From Leptasterias polaris (lineage: Eukaryota; Echinodermata; Asteroidea; Forcipulatida; Asteriidae): a stretch of DNA of 64,000 nucleotides. The stretch is taken from assembly GCA_037783415.1 (NCBI GenBank), contig JAZGTN010000094.1, positions 3,596,001 through 3,660,000 of the forward strand, read 5' to 3'. Shown one piece after another: positions 24,501 to 36,800 of this stretch. Within the stretch, counting starts at the first letter, position 1, and every line of letters begins with the position of its first letter. The notes beneath the pieces were generated by a model. The model was not told the origin of the DNA. It saw only the letters and a list, made by a program, of their open reading frames with translations, and did not search any database. Both the position numbers and the translations under genes were made by a program.

Positions 24501-27500
24501 TCCTACAGGTGGAAGGCGAGGAAAGATACCACTACGCCACCCTGACCGCTTAACATTCAGTTGGAGTAGATACTTTCATAGTGGCTTCTGGCACCTAACT
24601 TCAATCAATAAGGAAGCCTCTAAGGAAAATACTAACTATTGAAGCTTCTTAAGCGTCACTGAGTGAAGCCACTATTATTATTATTATCAACATGGGTCCG
24701 TCTTATTTTCCCCTAGATGAGTTCTTACCACTGAACCACATGACCAGTTGCATCTTCAAGGTGATCTTGTGCTCTCTGAATTTATTGCAGAGAAACGACA
24801 GCGGGAATATGTTGAGGGCTCTGCCTACCAGGATCAGGATCTGATAACAAGGAGAGAAGAAGGGTACTATGTTCACAATGCCAAAATGACTCTCTTAAGC
24901 CCGGTTCATACTTCCGAAGCAAATTTTGACGTCACAGGGCTGTTTTTGCTGTGAATATTTCACCTAAGCCTATTGTTTTTAAAGGGTAAACAGAAACAAA
25001 TTCTTCCACTTACTAATGTCCAGATGGTGAACGCCGGCTGAAAATTGTGATTAAATGTTGGGATAGCCAGACCTAGGTACACAAACACGCAAGTTTCTGA
25101 AACAAAGAAGAAACGGCAATCAACTCATTTCAACTCCAGTGCAACAAAGATCATCTGCCTCCAACTTCGTCATAATCAACTTATATTTACTTCGTAAACT
25201 AACACTCTTGAATGATGATTATCACAAATACCAAAAGAGGGTCTAACTATTTAGCTATTATTGATTGTCATTATTGTTACACATTTCTGGTAATGAAACC
25301 AAGGATACCTCATAAGTGAACTTAATCACTGTAGCTTGCAAGCCTGAGGAAACCTGTAGACAAGGGTGCTTGCCATGTGAACCAGGAACACCGGGGTTAA
25401 CCCCTATTCTTCCAGGATAAGTGTTCTGGGTTCTTTTACATGCACTACCAATCCTAGTACACGGGACCTACGGCTGAATGTCCCATTCCGAAGGATAGAG
25501 CAATTATGGTAAAATGTCTTGCTCAAGGATATAAGTGCCATGACTCGGACTCGAACCCCCACCCTGCTGATCAGAAACACCAGAGCTTCAGTCCCGTGCT
25601 CTTTAATCACTTGGCCACAATAAATCTCAGATGTTACAATTCAGGAGGTTTACAGACTCTGTGCATCACCAGAAATGCAAAACTACAGGTTTGGACACAA
25701 TGCGGACTACTTCTTCCCCCCTTTGATGGGTGCTTTACTTCTTTCACGAAAACTTGAAGACTCCAGAAGGATTGAGAAAACAATCCTGAAGTCATGAAAA
25801 ATCCTGAGAAATTACACTCCTTTTGAAGACACCCCTACGGCTTTTGAAGAGGAAGGGAAGTGACCAATTCAATTTTGTGATCATACTCATTTTCCAATAG
25901 AAGAGTCCTCATGTGAGTTGGGGGAAAAAATAGCAAGTCTCTAACCTCACGTTAAAATGATGTAAATTGCCATTGCATTCGATAAATGAGTACATCACAA
26001 AATTGAATTTGGTCATTTCCCCTTCCACTTTAAACACTATGATGCTTGCTTCTTCTTCTTCTGTTTGATCTCTGGACAAATATGAACATTGAATGTCATC
26101 AGATTGGCAATTGAGTGATTTCAAGCCACTTGATGGTGTCCTCGCCGAGGACTACGAGTCCCTGATCGCCTTTGTTGGTCTGAAGTCAGTGCAGTCACAC
26201 ATGATGTGGCTGATGGTTTGTGGTCTACAATCAAGAAACGCAAAACTCAAAAAAAGTGTTTGCAGACCCACAGTTTGTCAACTCACCTGCCAAGAATGCC
26301 AGGGTCCTGAACGTCTGCTGAACATTGATCTGAGTGATGGGTGAGAGGTTGTGATGAGTGTAGTGTGACATGGCGATCCCGCAGAACAAGATTGACATGA
26401 TGCCTAAGAGAGTCAAGGGATAAACCAAAGGAAAATCAAACATGAAACAAGTTTAAAAAGTATGTGAGGAGAGGCTGAACACTTACAGGGACTGTATACG
26501 TTTGGTAATCACTCTTAAAATTAATGGCAATAAAAACGTATTGGTTAGAAGCTTACAGCAGCTTTCGACAGTATAAAGCATTTTGAGAAACATTTCACTT
26601 TGAAGTTTTGTGGTTATGTAAACATTTATCAGTTTGTATGCCCCCAAATTTGAATCTGAGAAAGGTTTCTGTCAGAAACACTTGTCAGATTGTGTATTCT
26701 TGTTTGGGTTGTTTCTGAATCCAACCTGTGTGTTACTGTCTGCTCTTTGAGTGTCGTACCACCCCTCAGGCTTCAGCGACGCGGCTCACGCACCTCTTGA
26801 CCAATCACAATGCATCATTAAAGGTCTGACAAATTGCCGCCATCTGATTTGTTGGTATTGTTTACTACACACATTTCGTTGAATTTGCTTTTGTGTCATT
26901 TGTTCAAGGCAATTCTTTTATAAACTTGATTTTTATCCTTAACCATGGTCAAGCGGTGTTCGTATCCTAATTGTAATTCTGACTTCCGATATCCTGACAA
27001 GAGAGGGAATGTATATTTTTGGCCATTCCCAAAGCCGAGGTCAAACAGAAAAAAGTGTATTCGCTAGGTTAGTACGGTGGGCCGAATACTCGTCTGGCTG
27101 TGTACAACATGTGCCAGACTTGAGACACGTTTGGTCGCTGCTAGGCAATTGCTATAATGGGCGTGGCCTACTGGATCGGTGTATTGGACTCCCGAAATGG
27201 CCAGCAAAGCAGACAGTAGCAGTTCTTGACATTGAAGCAAGAGTCAATTTCTTCAGGAGGCGACACTTACCGGAGAGTTTGAGTCCTTCTGACAGAACGT
27301 ACGGCAGGTAGGAGAAGATCAGCATGATTCCGAACTCAAGGGACGGGGTCTTCCTCAGGTCGGCATGCTTCAGGAGGTGCTTTAAGGTCAAGGTCAATGG
27401 TCAGAGGGCAAGGTTCAGGGGTCAAACTCCATAGAAGTATCCTCAAATCATGGATATCATATGTTTAACTTCTCTGGCAATTAAGTCAACAGATCTAAAG

Positions 27501-30500
27501 CTTGATTCTAAAAGAAGCAATTATTACAACTATCTCTCTTAAAATTCACTAACTTTTTAGAAATAAAAGAATGGTAACTGTTTGCTTATCATAACAAATT
27601 TGCTTACCATAAAAATTTTGCTTACCATAAAAAATTTGCTTACCATAAAAAATTTGCTTACCATAACAAATTTGCTTACCATAACAAATTTGCTTACCAT
27701 AACAAATTTGCTTACCATAACAAATTTGCTTACCATAACAAATTTGCTTACCATAACAAATTTGCTTACCATAACAAATTTGCTTACCATAACAAAAAAG
27801 CAACTACTCATTCATCAGTATTACTTCCAAAATAAGATGACCGCTTGTTGTGATGGTACTTCCTATTAAAACAACCACATCCTACAGCGATCAAACTTAT
27901 TCTGTATTTGCTCCCAAACTCTAAAACTCTCTACCACTACGGCTGTAAGTTCTGACTACAGCAGCCACATGCTCAACCAGGTCATAGTAAAAGTCATGAA
28001 TTGACATTTTCCAATGTATTAATCCCAAAATAATTTTAGCAAATAGTTAAAAAGTCAGTTTCCCTTCAGTTTATTACTTAATATTTGACATGAAAAGTCG
28101 CATCCCTATAGATAGGTTGCAGTATGACGTAAGTCGGCCATCTTTACGGGCAGTTTGGAACACACAGTCATGCGTTTCGCGTGAGAACGGCGTGCAACAC
28201 GCGCACATTTCACAAAACTCACTGCACGATTGGTCAGTGAACGACGCGGCTGCGTTAATAATTAGAGCGCTTGACGCGCCTGCATGCCAAAATGCAATTT
28301 GCCCGTAAAGATGGCGTCTACTGGGAACTATCTATACAGTGAGCCCTCTGCTGTCGCTTCCCAGGGCCCCATTTCACTAAAGTCCCCATTTGCGATCATC
28401 GCTATCGCACTTGCGATGAGATCGCAAACCGCAAATCCATCGCACTTGCGACGCCGATGATTTTGCGTTTCACTAAAGTCATCGCAGTTGCGATGATATT
28501 AAAAGGAAAATAAATGTTTTGTACGAGGCTAAATGTAGTGACCTTTGACATAGCCCGCCAAAAAATCGTCGGTCCTCGCATGGTGGACGTCTTAATGTCA
28601 AAATGTTGTTGCCGCGGTTCGATTAAAAACGAAATGCATAAATTGCAGTTTAAATGTAAATAATGTTCATGCTGGTGCATCAAAAATAACAACAGGTGGA
28701 CTATATTAATGTTTAAGCATTCATTTAAAAAGGTTCACATGAAATCATATTCAACTTGTTTCATTTGTAGGCCTATTAATATAATTAAAATTATAACATT
28801 TTGTAAATAATAATAATGTAACGTAGAGATTTATGACCATTTGACAAAACTGGTTAAATCATGTATAGATAACGTCAAAAGTGTTGTCACCGAAAATTGG
28901 TACATGATATTAAATTGGAAAGGCTGAATTCTTGATGCAATATCAATAGGCCTACATTAATGTTAGGCCAAAATGCTGGCTAAAATAATTGAACCCAATA
29001 GATGGAGATCTCCTTTTTACCGATTTTAAGCTCCTCTCGTTAAGAGATTAAGGGTTTCCCGAGTCTCCCAGTAAAAGACTGGGAATGAAAATAACGCAAT
29101 TTTACTCTTTAATTCACGGACAAACTACCGTCAAGACGTACACCAATAATAACATCTAAGCACAAAACGGCGCAATTTATCATAAATTTGCGATGAACTT
29201 ATACTTTGCGGACACTAACGAGTCATCGCAAGTTGCTCATCGCTAATAATTGTTTTGCGATGAGTAAGTTCGTCGCAAAGATTTAGTGAAATCGTTATTC
29301 AAAATCCATCGCTAAGTTGCGATGGTTTTTGGATTTAGCGATCGGTTTCGGCGTTTGCGATGATCAAAACGCGTTAGTGAAATCGGCCCCAGGTTGTATC
29401 ATAAGCTAGGGTGTGATCCCTGGCAGTTGCAGGTTGAATGGCTTCTGAATGGCACCCCAAACAAAGATATCGACAAAATAGGGAGACAGCTAATATTAGG
29501 GCTACTGATAGCCTAGTTGGTAGAGTGCTGGCACATTAATCCTGAGGTCGCAGATTCAAATCCCACTCTAGTCAATTTTTCTTTGCTTAACCCAAAATGA
29601 TGTCAGAATAATTAGCACTTTATCAAAAAGCAAGTATTTTTTTCAGAATCTTTGATGTTTTTGCAAAGGATATGAGAGCGCTGATCAGTCCAAGAGCTAT
29701 GCCCACTGCAGCTGACGCACTGAACATGACACAGAACGAGCCCACGGCATAACCAAAGGCCTCCGTCGAGGAAACGTTAGCCATCGCTGGTGTATTCAAC
29801 ATGATCACAGTACTGTCATAGAAAAGAAAAAAAAACAAGATAATATAATGCTATCATTAATAATAATAATAATACGCAGTTCTTATATAGCGCTTTATAC
29901 TCCCGATGGGTATCTGAAAGTACTCAGTATTTTTTCTACAAGGTACATGTATGTGGAGTGACCATGTTGAAGTATGAGACCTATTCCTTTGCACAGCACC
30001 ATGTAATGGTTTACAAGGTGCTGTGGCGCAATATGCAGCCAATCAAACCAGGAACACCGGGGCGAACCCCTACTCTTTACGATATTAGTGCACTGGGTTC
30101 TTTTACGTGCATTACACAACACACGGGACCTACGGCTTTACGTCCCATCCGAAAAACGAAGCAATAATGGTCAAGTGTCCTGCTGAAGGACACAAGTGTC
30201 ACGACCGGGACTCGAACCCACACTCTGCTGATCAGAAACACCAGAGCTTCTTATCCGCTCGGCCACGACACGCCACCATTGTAATAAACCATCCCCTTTC
30301 ATTAGACCGTGTCCAAATGGATGGCTTCAGCTGTGGTGTGGACGAGGGGTGTAGTGCATGGGACCCAAGTTCTGATGGTTAAGTCATCAGGATGTGGGTG
30401 CAAATCCCAGTCATGACAATAGTGTCCTTGAGTAAGACACTTTTACTCTAATTGCTTCTCTTCACCCAGGGGTAAATAGGTACCTGTGAGGGCAGAGATG

Positions 30501-33500
30501 TTTCTTGTGAATGATTTAGCTTGGTGCGCTACAAACTTGGCCGCACAGGCTGTAATACTCTCAAGGGAGCTGAGATGGTTTAAGGAATGAAATAATTGCC
30601 CCAGTGACCAGGGGTAATAATGTTGGAGCACCACTGAGTGACCGATTTGAGTGCTATGTAAGAAGCCACTATTCTTCTTATTATTTTGGCCGGATTGCCA
30701 AAAAGTCATGTTTTCCAATGTTGTTGCTGCAGCCGAAGTCACTTAAATCAGACACTGCCTTAGTATCCAGGGCCCAATTTCATGGCTCTGCTTACCGCCC
30801 GAATTCTGCGCTTGCGATCACCATTCTCCGCTTACTGTGCAAGCGCCGAATTTCTGCGCTAGCTGTGTAAGCGTAGAATGCCTAGTAACGTGGACTACGC
30901 AAGCGCACAAGCAAAAATTCCCTGCTATCCCGTGAAATTCCCTGTTTCCGTAAGCGCTGATTCTTTGCTTACCGTAAAGCAGAGCCATGAAATTGGGCCC
31001 AGGTTTGATGTTTGTTGACTGACCATTTTGGTTAGGGTGATGTTGCACGCAACCCGCCCACTTTAAAGAGTAGAGGGACTCTCTCTACTCTTATAAGAGT
31101 TATCAAATCTCTCAAGTACATATCACTTGCATGCTATATATAAGCCTACATGGCAACCGAAGCATCAGTGGTGTCTAGTGGAATCAGGTACTGTGAGGAC
31201 AGAGATGGTTAATAAAACCAACAGTAGGAGGGTTAATATTGTGTATGATTTTTTTATTGTCTTTGTAATACTTGATGTTTGATTTTGTAAGCTTTCATTT
31301 TTAGTATTACCTTGTGATACTACGGGCCTTGTTTTGAAACCGAAATAAATAAATAAATAAATAAATTATAATACAAAAGTAACTGAAAGATCAACTCACT
31401 CAGACATTACAATGGATACAGCATCATTGAGGATACTCTCACCGAACACAAGCATGTTGAGCAGCGGATGAACGTCAATGGCTGAGAAGATCGCTAGGGT
31501 CGCCACGGGATCCACGGCCGAGATGAGTGACCCAAACGCAAAGCTCTCCACCAGGTCTAGCTGGTAGGCTACCCCGGCCTGGATGGGCAGGAGAAGGAGA
31601 TTGCATAAGCCCTCATTTTATAAAGCCGCTTTTTAGTGTGTTTTTATGGTTTTGTTCTTTTGTGTCTTTTGTTTGTCTTTCTTCTATGGTCACCTTGCCA
31701 GTTAGTTTAGAGTTTTTGCATATATAGGGTTAGAGGCGTCTGTCTCCTGAAAAGGTCAAAACATTACTGATGCCAGCAGGGACAGGCCTAATTGTGATAA
31801 GTAACTTTTAGTTCTCTGTTGGCGGGACAGACGTATCCCCATACTTTTGTTTGGGCACTGGCCTGGTGACCAGTCTTTTTTCTTTGTCGTTTTCTTCCAT
31901 TCTGTGCTTTTTAACATGTGTTCTGCGCCTTTGATCATTTTGTATGTAAGGGGCGCAATATAAATTTTAAATATTTGTATTATTATTATTCTTACTTCTC
32001 AATGCAGGATTTGTTCCTTATTAACCCTTGCCGCCTGCAGCTGCCCTGCTTTAAAGTTGCATACTGCCCTCAAAGTTTGACAAGTTGCATTTTGAATTTT
32101 CGCATGCGATTAAAATGCAACAGACAGCTGTAGATAGATTGCGGGAAGTTTGGGGAAAACTGAGGACTGCAGGCCCAAATCATGAATTGCTTATCACTAA
32201 GCCAGGGCCCAAATTCATACAGCTGCTTAATTAACGGTAAGCAAATTTTTGTGCTAACTGTAGCAGAAAAATTTGCATTTAAAAGTACAAGTGTATTTCA
32301 CAGGTTAGCAAGAAAATAAGGCGGCCATCTTGCGCGTTCACAATGGTTTTGCATTGTTACGTCATTCATTTTTCATGCAGTAAGCACCGGAAGGTTAGCA
32401 TGCCTTTTCGCGTGCTTACGGTTAGCAGCGCTATGAAATAAAAACTTGTACGTAAGCACAGAATCGGCCGTTAAGCAGCTCTATGAAATTGGGCCCAGGC
32501 CTGCCAATCTGGGCCTAACTTCAAGGCTCTGTTTACTGTGAAGTTCTGGACTTATGGCTTATAGAATAGTGTGCTTTACAGGGCAATGTAAGCGCATTAA
32601 TGCTTTGGTAAGCAGCACCATGCCATTCGGCTAAGGTCTAAGACCAAACATTTTGGTGTTGGGTGACAGTAGCTGATTGACTTACGTTCAATAATTAATT
32701 TTTCATCGGGCAGTTTGTGCAGTTTTATTGTGTTCAATCAAATGTCGCAAAAGCAAAATAAGAATCAAACATTGGGCGATGTTTTTTTCACATATGGTAG
32801 AATTTCTCATCAAAATTCTTCTCAGGATAATTGATTTCTCGTACAAAGTTTTAAACCAAAAATTATCTATTTTGAAGAGCCAAATTTTTGACTCCACAAA
32901 ATGGCGGACCAAGTTAGTTCACGAAGTAACGGGAAAACCACACAATTTCGAGGCATGTTTGTGTGGATCATTATCACTTCTAAAACATCTTTCTAACCAT
33001 ATGCATTTCATAACAAACGGTTTCATACGCTTTTTCATAGCCCAAGTTGCCCAATCCGAGGCAACGTGTCCCTTTAAGTTCGATGAACATGTGCAATTTA
33101 ATTTCAGACTGATACTGTCATTTACAGTCTAACTTTAAATGTACATTATTCTGAAAGCTTACTGATTATGAAGTTCATACTAGAACCATTCATATTCCAG
33201 AAAACTGTATCTGAAACTCTAAACAAAATGCAACAGCTGATTTCGGTTGTTACAACCAAAATTAAGGACAATGTGGTTTCATTAATTGTTTTAATGACTG
33301 ATTTTTTTTTGAATTTGTGTTCTCTCAGGTTTATTGCTTTGTTAATTGTGTTTGGCCGTAGCTTTTTAAACTGTTTTTCTGTGAAGCGCTTTGAGCGTCT
33401 TTTTAGGCGGATTTTGGCGCTATATAAGTTTACGTTATTATTTATTATTATGCTGAAAATCGTGCGTGGTTTTCCTCTATGTTTTTTCCTATGTTTTTTT

Positions 33501-33805
33501 TTTTTTTTTTTTTTTTTTCTGGAGTTAAGTTTTGGTGTATGTCTCTTTTTTACAAATTTTATTGTGGTCACAGCTGGTCTGTTTTTACATTTACTTACCT
33601 TTACATTTTAAAATATTGCATATTTCTATAATTGCTTGTAATTTTTTGCTTGTAATTTTTGCTGATTTTAAACTTATTTTTATACCTTCTTGTTAATTCT
33701 GTTAATGACTTTGTGTTTATCTATAGGGTTATTGTTTTTAAATGTTACTCTGTAAGCGCCATGGAGCATTGTTTTCGATGGATTTGGCACTATATAAATT
33801 TTTAC

Positions 33806-33842
<37 letters not shown>

Positions 33843-36800
33843 CACAACAGATTAACCCTTTCCTTATCGAATTGTTTGGACATAAACAACTGCTGGTGAC
33901 CGCATTGTTTGACCACCCAAGCATGAAGCACACATTCTTACACTTGTATACAGAAAGCTTTTGTTCAAAGGCCATTTTTACAAACTCCATTATCTCCTTG
34001 AAGATATTGTTCTACAGCAAAATAAGTAATACACAAGTTCTCACTTATTGAATTCCCTTTCATATAATTCAAAAATCTTTGAGATCGGTCAATAAATGTC
34101 AAAGTTCTTTGTCTTTCTTTCCTTGGTGTGATCTGTAATCTCAAACACTTTTTTGTACACAACCTAACAGCGCTCCGTAGGTGTTTGGCATTTCGGATCT
34201 TTCAACTCCAGTTTGAAGAAATTTCAAAATAGCAACCTTAAATTATTTTACCATCACTGGAAAGATCCGATCTTTCCATTTCCAATGATGGTAAGCTTTG
34301 GTATGGAGGGTGAACATGGACAAAACTGCAGCTTTATTACAAATGGCCTTTGTGCTCAGACTTGAGTGCTTTTTTGTGTGTAAGCTTGGTCAACTAATGT
34401 CGCCAATGGTAAGGAAGAGGGGGTATTAATTAGTGCAGTCGACTAAAGTCGCCAATGGTAAGGAAAGGGTTAATATTAAATTTTCATGTGTTATTGTTGA
34501 TCACACAAAACATGGAAACTGTCTGCAATTATTCTGTCAGGTTTACCAATCCTGTAAATCACATTTAATTAATTACCTGTCCCAGAAGATATAGTCCCCC
34601 TCCAACAACACTCGCTGAGATGACTGTTCCAAAGATGGCAAATACCATGATAGAGCCGATGTTCTGGAAGAAGTTACCCTGATGACGGACAAAAATATAT
34701 ATAAAAATTGTCGTTTAAAGGGAGGGTGTACCTTTGGTAATTACCCCTTCCCCCCAAAATGACCTTAAAAACTTACTTGGTAAGAACAACTGCAGCTGTT
34801 GATAATGTATAACATTTTGAGAAACAATTCCCTTCAATGCAATGTGGTTTTAGAGAGAGGGATTCAAAAACATTTCAATCGGAGAAATGTATCTGCATGA
34901 AATGTTTCTCAGATTGTTGTTCCCGGCTGGACATAGCCACTCCAGATTTTTTGGCGATATCTCAAAAACACTACCACTTCTTCAAATGAAATTTTCACAG
35001 CTTAGTTTAATTGTATATATTTAAATTGATTTTGGGTTGAACAAAGAAAAATTGACTAGAGCGGGATTTGAACCAACGACCTCCGGTTTAACGTGCCGAC
35101 GCTCTACCAACTGAGCTATCTAGCCCTATGTTGGCGGTCTCCCTATTTTGTCAATATAGGTCGTTGGTTCAAATCCCGCTCAAGTCAATTTTTCTTTGTT
35201 CAACCATATTGAAAAAAATAGGGAGACCGCCAACATAGAACTAGGTAGCTCAGTTGGTAGAGCGCTGGCATGTTAAACGGGAGGTCATTGGTTCAAATCC
35301 CGGTCTAGTCAATTTGTCTTTGTTCAACCCAAAATCAATTTAAATTTACCCAGTCAGTTTCCCTTATGGTTGATTATTTGATATTTACATTGATATAGAT
35401 TTTTTTAAACCGAACGGTTCCAAAAACCAAAGGTATACTTTGCCTTCAACCGGTTAATGCCAGAAGTAGTGTATACGGGTCTTTCCATAAATGAGGGGGC
35501 CAAAGCGTGACATGGTGTTATATCTGAAACGATAATGTACTTTCTATATTCTTTGCATGTTTAAGTGGTGGGGATAGCTCATACGTTTAATGTATAACTT
35601 CAATTTCTCGAATCAGATTTTTTGTTTTCATATACGATCCAAAACTATCCATCAACACTGTAACGGAGACACCGGAATCTCAGTTTCCTGTTACAGTGGG
35701 AAACGTGCAAAATGCATATGTAATACCTGCTACATGTATGTAGCATGTATTACTATGCACTTTGCTAGATTCAGACATTTATGATGCATAATAAGGGAGA
35801 GAAGACTTTTTGAGTCACGGTGTAACAAAGACACCAGTCTCTCGGTTACGCGTGAAACTGTCGGCTTTTACTTCTTCGCCTACGTTTGAAGGTTTTCATT
35901 GAAAATAGCTGAATTACAGTATACCAATGATGTTTACATATTACCCTTTGAAATTTTAATTTTCAATGAAAACCTACTAATTTTTGGCAAAACAAGTCAC
36001 AAGTTTCCCACTGTAACTGGAAACTGAGATTCCGGTGTCTCCGTTACAGTGTGATGGATAGTTTTGGATCGTATATGAAAACAAAAAATCTGATTCGAGA
36101 AATTGAAGTTATACATTAAACGTATGAGCTATCCCCACCACTTAAACATGCAAAGAATATAGAAAGTACATTATCTCTTGAGATATAACACCATGTCACG
36201 CTTTGGCCCCCTCATTTATGGAAAGACCCATACACACACCCAACTTTTTACAGACACTGTTTTGTACACACCTGAAATGAGGTCAAAATCGGGTGACGTA
36301 TTAACATGCATGGACATTCAATTGTGTAGCGTGCACAGACATGCACTCACTGTGCTACGATTTGTACAAAGAGGGACAAAGGGTGCTGGAGTTAATGCTT
36401 GAAATCTCTCTTTTTCTGGGGGTTATTGTGTAAAGATTACGAGAGATGGGTAGGCTGCCACCTTTGTTTATCATTGTATTCGGCATTTGAGATAAGTCCG
36501 AGATTCCAGCATACCATGGCCGATTATCTGCTGTGGCTATTAAAGGGTTAATGCTCTTACCTTATGCAAAGAGTAGCCCGATTCAAAAATGATAGGTGGT
36601 AGGAGGATGAGAAAGAACATCGTAGGGTCCATCATCTCATAATCCTGGTTAAAGAAGAAACAAGTCTTGACATTTATGCAGGCCTTGCACTATTCATCGT
36701 ATTGGTAAATCATCTGGGCCCAATTTCATGGCTCTGCTTACCGCCGAATTCTGCGCTTGCAATCACCATTCTCCGCTTACCGAGCAAGCGCCAAATTTCT

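Larger units (their letters stand above)
27377..29673 (-). other. SLC9A8: U12-type (minor spliceosome) AT-AC intron 6 of NHE8
   Basis: On the minus strand the intron starts ATATCCTTT, a full match to the U12 AT-AC donor consensus, and ends ...CCTTGACCTTAAAGCAC. CCTTGAC matches the core of the U12 branch-site consensus (CCTTRAC) with its branch A about 11-12 nt from the exon, the spacing U12 introns require. No GT-AG pair gives an in-frame join here. Some animal NHE genes are known to carry minor-class introns; whether this position is conserved needs an alignment. Confidence 0.9.

Noticed and set aside
33146..33611. Poly-Phe and poly-Lys frames on both strands
   Set aside because: Produced by the poly-T run between LINE 3' ends.
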